From contig JAEYWX010000001.1 in the NCBI GenBank assembly GCA_023428755.1, positions 62,001 to 126,000 of the forward strand: 64,000 bases of DNA. Direction: 5' to 3'. Both the position numbers and the translations under genes were made by a program. Position 1 is the first letter of the stretch, and each line of letters starts with the position of its first letter. Under the pieces are notes generated by a model, which was given only the letters and a program-made list of their open reading frames with translations, made no database searches and was not told the origin of the DNA. This DNA is from Bacteroidota bacterium. GTDB taxonomy: Bacteria; Bacteroidota; Bacteroidia; Chitinophagales; Chitinophagaceae. Below, in pieces: positions 35,865-45,311 of this stretch.

Positions 35865-37670
35865 TCAGAAAAAATTCACATAGCCGAAATGAATTTTGCT
35901 TTGCCGCAAGTTAAACGGCAGATCATCCCTTTTGCCGGCCGCAAACGCAATATTGAAAATACCAGCCTTTGTTTCAAAAGCTAACCCAAGTCCCGACCCG
36001 ATAAATGTATTGCTGATATTGGCAAACTGGCTGTTGTTCCGGGCCCAGCCACCATCTGCAAAGGCATAGATGTAACTGTTTAGTCCGATGAGAATACGAT
36101 ACTCTGCTGTTGCCACCGCATACGCTGATGCAAAAATGCTTTCCTCATCAAACCCACGTAATAAACGGAAGCCTCCCAATTGGTATAGTTCATTTCGAAA
36201 GATGCGTGGGCTTTGTACCAAGCCTGCATTCACCGCCGTTTTAAAAGTTGTTTGCTTTCCTGTTTTAAAATACTTCGCTACAGTTCCCCGCAAACGAAAG
36301 GTATAAGCCCGCAATCCAACCGAATCGTAGAGCGATTGAAAATCGAAGCCCGGGTTAAACGGATCTTTTAGATTTGAAATATTATTGTTGGGCCGTATGC
36401 GGCGGATACCTGCCGAACCGGTAAACTTCATATCAAATCCTTTACGTGGATTAAAGCGGTAGTCGGTGGTGAACCATTCGTACTCCAGCCCGATATTGGA
36501 AGTTGTTTGATCGATCTGATCGGGCAGACGTTTACTGTTCCGCACAGCGTTGGTATCAATATCGAGCAATGTTGAAATGAATTGCTGATAAAAAATTTTC
36601 CCGCTGCGGTTACCACCAAATGCATACTGCACACCCAGTTGCAGATTGATGTTAAGAAAGCTGCTGTCTTTCTTAAATCCATCAAAAGAAAAATCAACAC
36701 CAAAAGGAGAACCAAACAAAAACGGTTGCTGATATCCTAACTGCAACCGGGGCGATTGCACCTGTATTTGCTGAAACACCACACTCAGTGCCTCACCTAA
36801 TCCAAACCCGTTTTTCAGATTGAGATTGAAATCACCGGTCACTAATAATTTGTTGCCGCCCAGTTGATCCGTGGAAGGAAGAAAACCGATCAATCCATTG
36901 ATCTGGCTGCTCTTTCGTTCTTTGAGATATAGATTTACAATTGAACCGGTTCCCAAAAAACTCATGTTCCATTTTTGTTCTTCCAGCAGGTATGGCAATT
37001 GCAACAAACGTGGACTGATGTTTAATAATTTTTGTTTTTGGTAAATGGATCCGTCCTGTATTTCAAGATAACGTTGCAGAAAACGGTTATTGATTTTCAC
37101 ATCGCCATATACACGAATGCTGTCAATCTTATACAAGGGACCTTCTTTGATCTTTAGCACCGCATGTATGCCATCGCTCTGCAAGTCAAAACTATCTAAG
37201 TACACATTGGCAAACGGATAGCCGGTGTTTTCCAAACGATCAAGTAGTTTGGCTTGCAATTGCTGAACAGCACTATAATCGAGTGGCTGTTGTTGAAAAT
37301 TTTTATTACGATAGCCTGCAGCATTCAACAGCTCTTGTGGAATGGAGTCGGTATTCAGTTTTGCCCAACGGTAACTTTGCCCCAGGAAAATCAATACATC
37401 TGCTTTCACAGAATCCATTTGAACAGAATCGACCGAAGCAGTGATAAATCCTTTTTTTTGCAGCAATTTCGGCAATTCAAAAATGTACTGGCTGCAACCA
37501 ACCCTGTCGGCAAACTCCTGCTGTAACCCTAATGCTGCCGATACATCGGTTGTATCAATGAACCGGTACAGCATTTTATACTTGTTTTGTGCATTTGCTG
37601 CCAGCAGCAGCATACAAAAACTGCAGGTAAAAAAAACTGAACGATAAATTGCTGAACGTTTTTGATGCAC
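35865..37670 (-). CDS. BamA/TamA-family outer membrane protein (Omp85-like)
   Basis: A 601-residue outer membrane protein of the Omp85 superfamily, involved in insertion or translocation of outer membrane proteins. Signal peptide ends in LLAANAQ. Residues about 30-230 form POTRA-like repeats (NFQQQPLDYSAVQQLQAKLLDRLENTGYPFANVYLD, IKEGPLYKIDSIRVYGDVKIN). The rest is a barrel with RGFDEESIFASAYAVATAEYR, which matches the loop 6 region, and a C-terminal strand KIHFGYVNFF ending in Phe, the usual assembly signal. It starts with GTG; no upstream ATG is available. Divergent from hemW. It may be an additional family member, not the main BamA. Confidence 0.85.
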   Translation of the reverse strand: MHQKRSAIYRSVFFTCSFCMLLLAANAQNKYKMLYRFIDTTDVSAALGLQQEFADRVGCSQYIFELPKLLQKKGFITASVDSVQMDSVKADVLIFLGQSYRWAKLNTDSIPQELLNAAGYRNKNFQQQPLDYSAVQQLQAKLLDRLENTGYPFANVYLDSFDLQSDGIHAVLKIKEGPLYKIDSIRVYGDVKINNRFLQRYLEIQDGSIYQKQKLLNISPRLLQLPYLLEEQKWNMSFLGTGSIVNLYLKERKSSQINGLIGFLPSTDQLGGNKLLVTGDFNLNLKNGFGLGEALSVVFQQIQVQSPRLQLGYQQPFLFGSPFGVDFSFDGFKKDSSFLNINLQLGVQYAFGGNRSGKIFYQQFISTLLDIDTNAVRNSKRLPDQIDQTTSNIGLEYEWFTTDYRFNPRKGFDMKFTGSAGIRRIRPNNNISNLKDPFNPGFDFQSLYDSVGLRAYTFRLRGTVAKYFKTGKQTTFKTAVNAGLVQSPRIFRNELYQLGGFRLLRGFDEESIFASAYAVATAEYRILIGLNSYIYAFADGGWARNNSQFANISNTFIGSGLGLAFETKAGIFNIAFAAGKRDDLPFNLRQSKIHFGYVNFF

Positions 37671-37760
37671 GAACGGTTAGTTTTGCAGTGTCGAAATTAA
37701 GCTTTCATTGCATGAGAAGCTGTGTGAAAGCATTGTTTTATTGATCGGCAGTTTAGAAAC

Positions 37761-38891
37761 ATGGCAGGCATTTATATTCATATTCCATTTTGCAGGCAAG
37801 CCTGTAACTATTGCAACTTTCATTTCAGTACCAGCCTGCATTACAAGAACGCATTTCTGCAGGCTTTATTGAAAGAGATCGAATTACAGGCAAGTGCCAG
37901 CTACCTGCAAAGCCAGCCGGTTGAAACCATTTACTTTGGCGGTGGTACTCCCAGCCTGTTGCAAACAGATGAGCTTTCAGCGATAATACATGCACTTCAT
38001 CAAGCATTCCCTATTCAACCAACTGCTGAAATTACACTCGAAGCAAACCCCGATGATGTAACAGATGAAAAACTGATTGGCTGGAAAACGCTTGGCATCA
38101 ACCGGCTCAGTATCGGCATTCAATCATTGTTTGAAGAAGATCTGCAATGGATGAACCGTGCACACACGGCAACAGAAGCAAAGCAGGTGATCAGTAAAGC
38201 AAGAGCAGCCGGATTTGAAACGTTTACGGTTGATTTGATTTACGGCACACCGGGATTAACTGACGAAAAATGGAAACAAAATATTGACTGGGTACTGGAG
38301 CAAGGCATCAACCATCTTTCCTGCTATGCACTAACGGTGGAAGAAAAAACGCCACTCGACAAACAAATTCGCTTGCAACAAAAACAACACATAGATGCAG
38401 AACAACAAAGCCGACAATTTTTACTGTTGATGGATTATATGCAGCAAGCAGGCTTTGAACATTATGAAATATCAAATTTTGCCCGGCTCGGCCACCGCAG
38501 TAAACACAACAGCAGTTACTGGCATGGCACACATTACCTGGGGCTTGGACCATCAGCACATTCATTCAATGGAAGCAGCCGTCAATGGAATATTGCCAAT
38601 AACCAGCAATACATTCAATGTCTGGAACAGGGAATTATTCCCTTTGAAAAAGAAGAGTTGACAGAAACGCAACAATTGAACGAATACATCATGACCAGTT
38701 TGCGTTTAATGGAAGGTTGTAATCTGTATGAGATTCAACAAAAATTTGGAGTGGAAACAGCGAAGCGCCTGCAACAGGAAGCAAAGAAATTTACCCATCA
38801 ACAATGGCTGCTCGAAAAAAATAATCATCTCATTCTTACAAGAGAAGGCAAATTATTTGCAGATACGATTGCAGCAGAACTCTTCTTTTAG
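37761..38891 (+). CDS. hemW: Radical SAM haem chaperone HemW
   Basis: A coproporphyrinogen oxidase-like radical SAM protein; the HemW group binds haem and delivers it to proteins, and lacks the oxidase activity of HemN. The 376-residue length fits HemW (HemN is about 450). The cluster motif is CRQACNYC (Cys11, Cys15, Cys18) after IYIHIPF, with GGGTPSLL, ANPDDVT and NRLSIGIQSL typical. HNSSYWHGTHYLGLGPSAHSF holds the haem-binding HNxxYW motif of HemW. Single gene on its strand, divergent from the Omp85-like gene. Fits the nearby hemD and haem-receptor genes. Confidence 0.93.
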   Translation: MAGIYIHIPFCRQACNYCNFHFSTSLHYKNAFLQALLKEIELQASASYLQSQPVETIYFGGGTPSLLQTDELSAIIHALHQAFPIQPTAEITLEANPDDVTDEKLIGWKTLGINRLSIGIQSLFEEDLQWMNRAHTATEAKQVISKARAAGFETFTVDLIYGTPGLTDEKWKQNIDWVLEQGINHLSCYALTVEEKTPLDKQIRLQQKQHIDAEQQSRQFLLLMDYMQQAGFEHYEISNFARLGHRSKHNSSYWHGTHYLGLGPSAHSFNGSSRQWNIANNQQYIQCLEQGIIPFEKEELTETQQLNEYIMTSLRLMEGCNLYEIQQKFGVETAKRLQQEAKKFTHQQWLLEKNNHLILTREGKLFADTIAAELFF

Positions 38892-38990
38892 CACTTGTAC
38901 CCTCATTTCGTTTTATCGGTTGCAATAGCGACATGAATGTTGTAAATTACAATACACAGCAATAACGCTGAAAGCAAATCCTACGCTTAC

Positions 38991-39713
38991 ATGTTGCAAC
39001 CAGCGATTGATATTTCCCGCATGCCGGGTATTGAATGGTTTGGTATTATCATACTTGAGCCGTCCACCGTTCTTACCAATCTAATCATTGCGGCAGTTTG
39101 CTTTTTTGCATATAAGCGTTTGAAGCAAACACAACGCACTCAATTTTCACTGGTACATCGCTATATCAGTTTGTTTTTTTTGTTGATGGGCGTGGCTACT
39201 ATTGCAGGAGGTGTAATTGGACATGCTTTTTTATATGCTACGGGTATGTATGGAAAAATTCCGGGTTGGTATCTGGGCATGGCGGCTGTCGCTTTTTTTG
39301 AAAGAGCAGCTATCCGTCATGGACGTACAGTAATGCCTTACGCTGTTGGCCGTTTTTTTTCGATTCTCAACTATATTGAGATTCTCACCTTCATGTTTCT
39401 TTCGCTCTACACGCTGAATTTTATGTTTGTGATATTGCATGCCATTTACGGTTTATTTGTTGTAGTGTTCTGCTTTATGTTTTACATGTACATTAAAACG
39501 AAGGACCCGGCACTGGTAAACATATTTATTGCTACGGCTTGGGGTATTGCAGCCATGCTTTGTCATGCTTTTCAACCGGGCATCAACCAATGGTTTAATT
39601 ATAATGATGTAAGCCACCTTGCCATGACTGCCGCCATTTACTACTATTACAAAGCTGCATTAACAATGCAAACCGAGGTTGGCAAACAATTAACCACATC
39701 CAACGAACAATAA
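38991..39713 (+). CDS. Hypothetical seven-helix membrane protein
   Basis: A 240-residue protein with about seven predicted transmembrane helices: VLTNLIIAAVCFFAYKRL, ISLFFLLMGVATIAGGVIGHAF, WYLGMAAVAFFERAAIRHG, ILTFMFLSLYTLNFMFV, IYGLFVVVFCFMFYMYI, NIFIATAWGIAAMLCHAF and a last helix near DVSHLAMTAAIYYYYKA. Histidines in helices (GHAF, LCHAFQPG, VSHLAM) recall metal-binding membrane hydrolases of the CREST type, but the defining S/D/H set is not clear, so no function is claimed. Single gene, 100 bases after hemW, stop followed by a convergent 36-codon gene. Confidence 0.6.
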   Translation: MLQPAIDISRMPGIEWFGIIILEPSTVLTNLIIAAVCFFAYKRLKQTQRTQFSLVHRYISLFFLLMGVATIAGGVIGHAFLYATGMYGKIPGWYLGMAAVAFFERAAIRHGRTVMPYAVGRFFSILNYIEILTFMFLSLYTLNFMFVILHAIYGLFVVVFCFMFYMYIKTKDPALVNIFIATAWGIAAMLCHAFQPGINQWFNYNDVSHLAMTAAIYYYYKAALTMQTEVGKQLTTSNEQ

Positions 39714-39724
39714 GAAGAAAGGAA

Positions 39725-39835
39725 TTAAAACAAATGCTTTTTCGGCTTTCTGTTTGAAAGTACATGTTGAACAATGCCAATCAACAGCATCAGCAGTAAA
39801 GCCCAGGGACCAAAACCAATGAAGGAAACAGGCAT
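39725..39835 (-). CDS. Small single-helix membrane protein (36 residues)
   Basis: A short gene whose product has one hydrophobic helix (FGPWALLLMLLIGIVQHVL) and a basic tail ending in KPKKHLF, with ATG start, TAA stop and an A-rich leader typical of Bacteroidota ribosome binding. It lies between the seven-helix protein and gpsA. Small proteins of this shape occur in Bacteroidota genomes but no family is named. It is the only coding candidate in the 39714-39950 gap. Confidence 0.5.
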   Translation of the reverse strand: MPVSFIGFGPWALLLMLLIGIVQHVLSNRKPKKHLF

Positions 39836-39950
39836 TGTTTATTGTTTGTATGAAGTTACGGATAGAAACGAAGGCTTTGATACCAGCCGTAAATTTTAAC
39901 AAGCCGTGATTGTAGTTTCAGTTTGTGAATTTCCAGAAACACAACCGCTA

Positions 39951-41027
39951 CTAAATCAACACCTGCTCCAACTGCTCAAATGCAACAGCCGGCTGTACGT
40001 TTTCCCAAAGTATGGAATAGATGGCCGTAGCAATGGGCATATCTGCACCCAATTCTTTATTGATGAGGTAAAAACATTTGCTGGCATTGTAACCTTCGGC
40101 CACCATATTCATTTCGAGTTGGGCAGCTTTTACACTAAACCCTTTGCCGATCATATTTCCAAACGTACGGTTACGGCTGTACAACGAATAGCAGGTTACC
40201 AGCAAATCGCCCATGTACACACTGGCTGCATAGTTGGCCGATTTACGCAGCGATGTTTTCATTAACTGCACGCCGGGGATCGGTTCTTTGTGAACACCCA
40301 CTTCCATATTGCGGATACCTACTTTGCGCAGGAAGCCCGCCATTTCATCGGCTGCATTGGCGATGAGTACACTTAAAAAATTATCGCCATATTCCAGCCC
40401 ATGTGCAATACCGCTACCTAATGCATAAATGTTTTTTAAGATGGCGGCAAACTGCACACCATACACATCATCATTAATAACGGTATTGATATAATGATTC
40501 CGGAACTGATCGGCAATCCACTGCGATGTAGTTTGATTGATGCCTGTAAAGGTGAGATACGATAATTTTTCAGAAGCTACTTCTTCTGCATGGCAGGGAC
40601 CCATGATGGTGTAATAATCATTCACATCAAACCCAAACTCATTTTTGAGATGATCGTTGAGCAATATATTTCCACGGGGCATAATACCTTTAATGGCCGA
40701 GATGATCTTTTTACCCTTGAAAATATCCTTTGGCAGTTTATCCAACACCTCTTCGGTATAAGCCGACGGGATGGCAAGAATAATATAATCTGCCTGTGCA
40801 ATCGTTTCTTCCAGATTTGTGTTAAGCGTTAAAAGCTGTGGCTGAAACGTAGCTGAACGCAGATAACTGGGATTGTGACCATACTTTTTTATATGATCAA
40901 TAATATGCTGGCTGCGCACACACCAATGTAAATGCACGCCGTTTCCGTTCAGGATCTTGGCAAGGGCGGTGGCAAAACTGCCACTCCCGATCATAGCAAA
41001 ACGTTGATTCTGGTCTTCTTTTTTCAA
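39951..41027 (-). CDS. gpsA: NAD(P)H-dependent glycerol-3-phosphate dehydrogenase
   Basis: Makes sn-glycerol 3-phosphate from dihydroxyacetone phosphate for phospholipid synthesis. The 358-residue product has the Rossmann motif FAMIGSGSFATALAKILNGNG near the N-terminus, YIILAIPSAY, the catalytic-lysine region ISAIKGIMPRG, and GVQFAAILKNIYALGSGIAHGLEYGDN (active-site Lys). It is at the long end for the family (about 335). The marked start is TTG (MKKEDQNQ); the first ATG (40994) would remove part of the Rossmann strand. It lies 75 bases downstream of the efflux adaptor gene, separated from it by a terminator. Confidence 0.93.
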   Translation of the reverse strand: MKKEDQNQRFAMIGSGSFATALAKILNGNGVHLHWCVRSQHIIDHIKKYGHNPSYLRSATFQPQLLTLNTNLEETIAQADYIILAIPSAYTEEVLDKLPKDIFKGKKIISAIKGIMPRGNILLNDHLKNEFGFDVNDYYTIMGPCHAEEVASEKLSYLTFTGINQTTSQWIADQFRNHYINTVINDDVYGVQFAAILKNIYALGSGIAHGLEYGDNFLSVLIANAADEMAGFLRKVGIRNMEVGVHKEPIPGVQLMKTSLRKSANYAASVYMGDLLVTCYSLYSRNRTFGNMIGKGFSVKAAQLEMNMVAEGYNASKCFYLINKELGADMPIATAIYSILWENVQPAVAFEQLEQVLI

Positions 41028-41058
41028 GCAATTGATTTTCAGTTCATCTAAAATAAAG

Positions 41059-41080
41059 AATCCCGCCTGTTGGCGGGATT
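41059..41080 (-). terminator. Terminator after the efflux adaptor gene
   Basis: Perfect nine-base-pair stem AATCCCGCC/GGCGGGATT with a four-base loop, between the adaptor gene stop (41103) and the gpsA start (41027). On the minus strand it is followed by CTTTATTTT. Shares its core with the terminator at 8262-8297. Confidence 0.8.
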
Positions 41081-41102
41081 TTAGCTTTACTTTTTTTTGG
41101 TT

Positions 41103-42482
41103 TTATTTTTCGTCGTACACTTTGTCTTTCGGCACCACCATCACCTTCATCCCGTCTTTTAATGTTTTACTGATGGTATTGTACGGTGCACTCACCACTT
41201 CATCGCCTTCTTTCAATCCACTCATCACTTCAATGTATTCGTTATCCTGGATATTGGTGCGGATGGCAACTTTTTTAACCGTACCATCAGCCTGTATTAC
41301 AAATACCACTTCTTCCATTTCATCTGTTACCACTGCATTATTGGTGGTTACTTCCTGCCCCTGTGCTTTCTTTTTATCCTGTTCTTCTTTTGCTTTTGCC
41401 ATGGCACTTGCTTCGTTCTTATCTCTTGTTGTTACGGCAAGAATGGGAACAGCCAATACATTCTCCTGGCGGGTGGTCATAATATCGGCACTGGCACTCA
41501 TACCCGGACGGAAAGGAAGATTTTTTCCTTTTGCCGGATCGATCAGATCAGCATACGATGCCTGGTCGATGCGGATGTACACTTTGTAATTTGTTACATC
41601 GCCCGTAGCAGTAGCAGCTACTGATTGTGCCGATGTACTGCTGCTGGAAATTTGTGTAACCACACCCATGAACTTGCGGTCGTTATATGCATCTACTTCA
41701 ATAATGGCACTGTCGCCGATCTTTACTTTCGGAATATCGTTTTCACCAACATCAACACGCACTTCAATTTTACTCATATCAGCCACACGCATAATTTCAG
41801 TACCCAAACTGAAACTGTTACCAGCCACACGCTCTCCTTTTTTAACAGCCAACAAGGAAATAATGCCATCCATTGGAGAAATGATACCGGTACGTGACAG
41901 ATTTTTTTCGGCCTCGGTTAAGCTTGCCTGCGCACTTTGCACACTTGCTTTACCGCTGCGGATGGTTTGCTTTGCAGCGTCCAGATCTGCTTTGGCAGTG
42001 AGGTAAGCACTTTCGGCCTGCTCAAACTCAGCTCTGGAAATTACTTTTTCATCAAAGAGTTTTTTCTGACGGTCGTACGCAAGTTTCGCCTGGTTAAACC
42101 TTGCTTCTGCTGCCTTCAGGTTTGCTTCGGTATTGCCTACCTGTGCCTGTTGCTGATTTACAACTGATGCGGCACGGTCTTTTGCAGACGTTAATACATC
42201 AGCAAATACTCTTGCCAATAATTGACCTTTGCGAACGCTGTCGCCTTCTTCCACATACATTTCAACTACCTCTCCACTAACATCGGAACTTACTTTGCGC
42301 TCGTCTTCGGGATATACTTTGCCGCTGGCATTTACGGTTTCAACAATAGTGCGGCGAATAATTTTTTCAGTAGCAACTTTGATTGCTTCTTTTTTGCCGA
42401 TGATTTCTTTTTTCTTGAGGATGAGAAGGGTGATGGCTACTATCAGTAAAATTCCAATGATCCACCAGATTTTCTTATTCAT
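41103..42482 (-). CDS. Efflux pump periplasmic adaptor (MacA/HlyD family)
   Basis: Membrane fusion protein that links an inner membrane pump to TolC. The 459-residue product has one N-terminal helix (WWIIGILLIVAITLLIL), a biotinyl-lipoyl half-motif (GKVYPEDERKVSSDVSGEVVEMYVEEGDSVRKGQLLARV), a long helical hairpin (residues 95-200, rich in Gln/Ala), the second lipoyl half (GIISPMDGIISLLAVKKGERVAGN), a beta-barrel domain and a membrane-proximal domain (GMSASADIMTTRQENVLAVPI). A charged Lys/Gln/Glu insertion near residue 375 is unusual. It follows the TolC gene by 38 bases; no pump gene is next to it. Confidence 0.93.
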   Translation of the reverse strand: MNKKIWWIIGILLIVAITLLILKKKEIIGKKEAIKVATEKIIRRTIVETVNASGKVYPEDERKVSSDVSGEVVEMYVEEGDSVRKGQLLARVFADVLTSAKDRAASVVNQQQAQVGNTEANLKAAEARFNQAKLAYDRQKKLFDEKVISRAEFEQAESAYLTAKADLDAAKQTIRSGKASVQSAQASLTEAEKNLSRTGIISPMDGIISLLAVKKGERVAGNSFSLGTEIMRVADMSKIEVRVDVGENDIPKVKIGDSAIIEVDAYNDRKFMGVVTQISSSSTSAQSVAATATGDVTNYKVYIRIDQASYADLIDPAKGKNLPFRPGMSASADIMTTRQENVLAVPILAVTTRDKNEASAMAKAKEEQDKKKAQGQEVTTNNAVVTDEMEEVVFVIQADGTVKKVAIRTNIQDNEYIEVMSGLKEGDEVVSAPYNTISKTLKDGMKVMVVPKDKVYDEK

Positions 42483-42520
42483 ATTCGGTTGTTAAGTCCT
42501 TTTTTAAAATAATGATTCAA

Positions 42521-43990
42521 TTATAAACGGATGCCGAGGCCTTTATAAAACTCCAGCACTTTCATGCGGAACACATAATCAAACTGATCGGAAATATTCT
42601 GAATCCGTGCCCGGAATAAATTATTCTGGTTGGTGATCAGTTCAATGGTTTGCAGCAACCCAGCCTCGTACCGTTTTTGTGCCAACACATTTGCACGCTC
42701 CGTTACTTCCAGTGTTTTTTTACTGGCATTATAACGTTGCATCGCATTTACAGCAGCATTATACGCCTGGTAAATATCATTCTTCAATTGCATATCGGCC
42801 TGCTCTTTCACCAGCTTTGCATTTTGCAGATCAAGTTTTGAGCGGTTGTAATTGGTGCGTGTAGTAGCTCCGTTGAAAATGGGAACTGAAATTTGAATGC
42901 CGATATTCTGACGGAAGTTTTGGTTCATTTGATTACCCCAGCCGGTCCACATTTCGCCAAATCCTTTTTTGGAAGAGATCACAGCAATATCGGGGCTTTG
43001 AACAAAGTAATTGGTGCCACCAACATTTACAATTGGCGAAAGCGGTGAAATTGGATCGTATCCTAAAAAATTAAAGCCTGTTACTTTACTATTCGGACTC
43101 GCAAAGTTGGTACCTAATCCGCCAAATGCAGAAATGGATGGATAAAACTGGCCGCGGATCGATTTTACATTTGCTTCCAGCGATTTGATACGAAGATCGT
43201 TTACACGTTGCCGTGGTTGTGTTTGCAACGCCATGTTATATACTACATCGGGTTGCAGATCACCAATACTTTCAACCGGAATCATCGCAACAGGAGGTTC
43301 GGTAATATCGAAAGGCTGTGCTGCATCAAGATTCAACGTTGCTTTTAGTGTAAGTAAGGTTTGTTGAGCTGTTGTTGCCGCATTAATAAAATTTGCACTA
43401 TCTGCTGCATATTGTGACTCCAGTTCAAGTGCATTCAATTCAGGAAGAGAGCCTGCGTCTACACGTTTTCTGGTATCGGTTAACCTTGCTCTTGTCAATT
43501 GCATCTGTACCTCTGCAATTTTTGCCTGCTCTTTCGCCAGCAACGCCTGCAAGTAGGTAGTGGCTACCGACAACGCAATATCATTCTTTGTGCTTTCAAC
43601 CGAAGCATTGGCTGCCGCCAGATTGTATTTTGAACTGAGGATGCCATTCTTCACACTGTTCCAGTTAAACAGCAAAGCATTTACATTCAATCCATACTGC
43701 TGGAACAACAGGGTTGTGTTTTCAAACAAGTTGGTAGTAGGGTTTACCGCACGACCAAAGTTTGTACCAGTAGATGTTGTAAAATTTGCGTTGGGATACT
43801 GTGCAAGTTTACTTTGCTTGTAGCCAAGATCAGCAAGACGGGCCTGCACGTCGGCCTGGCGCACGGAAATATTATTGGCAATGGCGTACTCTACACAGCG
43901 AACGAGATCCCATTTTTCCTGGGCCTTCAGGGAGGTGCCGATAAAAACGAGAATAGATGATAAGAGTAAAACCGGTGTAATCTTCTTCAT
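42521..43990 (-). CDS. TolC-family outer membrane efflux protein
   Basis: Trimeric outer membrane channel-tunnel protein for efflux. From MKKITPVL the product has 489 residues with signal peptide LLLSSILVFIGTSLKAQ; an in-frame ATG 13 codons upstream (44029) would spoil the signal. The two outer membrane efflux protein repeats are visible, each with a long helix and a strand: VRCVEYAIANNISVRQADVQARLADLGYKQSKLAQYPN, and NVKSIRGQFYPSISAFGGLG with FRQNIGIQISVPIFNGATTRTNYNRSKLDLQNAKLVKEQ. It ends in MKVLEFYKGLGIRL. First gene of the TolC-adaptor pair. Confidence 0.92.
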   Translation of the reverse strand: MKKITPVLLLSSILVFIGTSLKAQEKWDLVRCVEYAIANNISVRQADVQARLADLGYKQSKLAQYPNANFTTSTGTNFGRAVNPTTNLFENTTLLFQQYGLNVNALLFNWNSVKNGILSSKYNLAAANASVESTKNDIALSVATTYLQALLAKEQAKIAEVQMQLTRARLTDTRKRVDAGSLPELNALELESQYAADSANFINAATTAQQTLLTLKATLNLDAAQPFDITEPPVAMIPVESIGDLQPDVVYNMALQTQPRQRVNDLRIKSLEANVKSIRGQFYPSISAFGGLGTNFASPNSKVTGFNFLGYDPISPLSPIVNVGGTNYFVQSPDIAVISSKKGFGEMWTGWGNQMNQNFRQNIGIQISVPIFNGATTRTNYNRSKLDLQNAKLVKEQADMQLKNDIYQAYNAAVNAMQRYNASKKTLEVTERANVLAQKRYEAGLLQTIELITNQNNLFRARIQNISDQFDYVFRMKVLEFYKGLGIRL

Positions 43991-44091
43991 ATATAGTTTA
44001 AAATGACAATATAGTGACGTTTGGGGCACGAATTTATTGATTTTTGACCAGCGGAAACAGGATGTTTTTAGTTTTCCAGTTTCTTTTCAAT

Positions 44092-45264
44092 TCATTCGCC
44101 CAATCCGGCTTTTATAAACGCCTGTTTCAAATCGTTGATCAGGTAACCCGCTTCTTCCAAACCAACATATAAGCGGATCATCCGATGCTCCGGATTCGCT
44201 GTATCAAAGTCCTCATCCTGCAGACCTGCACATTTTGGCAACAGCAAACTTTCGTGCCCGCCCCAGCTTACTGCCATTTGTATATGTAGCAAACTTTCGC
44301 AAAAGGTTACAATCTGCTGCCGGGAACCGGCTTTTATATAAAAGGTAAACAAGCCCGGTGCTTCTTTCATTTGCTGCCTGGCCAATTGGTATTGATCAAA
44401 GCTTTCATCGAACGGGTAAATAATGCCGCTTACCGCCGGATGCTGTTTAATAAAATCAACTACCTGCTTTGTGGTTTGGTTGATGCGTTCGAGCCGGGTG
44501 GGCAACGTACGCAACCCACGGATGAGCAGCCAGGCATTGAACGGTTGTATGCCGCTGCCAATGTTAAGATATTCGCTGTCGAATATTTTTTTAATCATGG
44601 CTTTGCTCCCGCTGAGTACACCGCCCAGCGTATCGCTATGTCCGCCGATATATTTGGTAGCGGTTTGCATCGCCAGATCAATGCCTAACTCAATGGGCTT
44701 TTGGTACAACGGTGTACAGTAACTGTTATCAATTAATGTAACAATGTTGTGCTGTTTGGCATAAGCTGCAATAACTGCAATATCCTGTAAAGCAAAATCC
44801 CAACTGTTCGGACTTTCCAGATAATAGAATGTTGTATTGGGTTTTGTGGCGTTGAAATAATTGTTCGCATCCCTTCCATCCACATAAGTGGTTGTAACGC
44901 CAAAGCGTGGAAGTATTACATCGAACATGCGTTGCACCCAGCTGTAGGGCTTGCTCACACTTACAATATGATCGCCTGCTTTTACATTGGCCAATACTCC
45001 GGCAAAGATGGCCGCAGCACCGTTGTTGAACACCAAACAATCTTCGGCTCCATCCAATGCTGCTAATTTCTTCCGCAGAATATCTACTGTTGGATTAAGA
45101 CCACGGCTGTAGAGATAAGTACTCATCTCATCAGCAAATGCAGCCCGCAGTTCATCTACTTTATTAAAACGAAAATTACTTGTTTGAATAATGGGCGGCG
45201 CAATGGCATTGAAATAATGCTCACGGTCTTCGCCCAGTTCGTTGAGAATATATGATAAGTCCAT
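44092..45264 (-). CDS. Trans-sulfuration-type PLP enzyme (cystathionine gamma-synthase family)
   Basis: A PLP-dependent enzyme of sulfur amino acid metabolism (Cys/Met metabolism PLP family). The 390-residue length fits. The Schiff-base lysine lies in MQTATKYIGGHSDTLGGVLSG (Lys near 212, with SATKY-like context). Other family blocks are YSRGLNPTVDILRKKLAALDGAEDCLVFNNGAAAIFAGVL, VTLIDNSYCTPLYQKPIELGIDL, and AVSWGGHESLLLPK near the end with RLYVGLEEAGYLINDL. It could be a cystathionine synthase, a cystathionine lyase or methionine gamma-lyase; the sequence does not decide. Single gene. Confidence 0.85.
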   Translation of the reverse strand: MDLSYILNELGEDREHYFNAIAPPIIQTSNFRFNKVDELRAAFADEMSTYLYSRGLNPTVDILRKKLAALDGAEDCLVFNNGAAAIFAGVLANVKAGDHIVSVSKPYSWVQRMFDVILPRFGVTTTYVDGRDANNYFNATKPNTTFYYLESPNSWDFALQDIAVIAAYAKQHNIVTLIDNSYCTPLYQKPIELGIDLAMQTATKYIGGHSDTLGGVLSGSKAMIKKIFDSEYLNIGSGIQPFNAWLLIRGLRTLPTRLERINQTTKQVVDFIKQHPAVSGIIYPFDESFDQYQLARQQMKEAPGLFTFYIKAGSRQQIVTFCESLLHIQMAVSWGGHESLLLPKCAGLQDEDFDTANPEHRMIRLYVGLEEAGYLINDLKQAFIKAGLGE

Positions 45265-45311
45265 TTATAAGAGAGAATAAATTTGTAAATTACAGTACTC
45301 AAATGTAGGAT

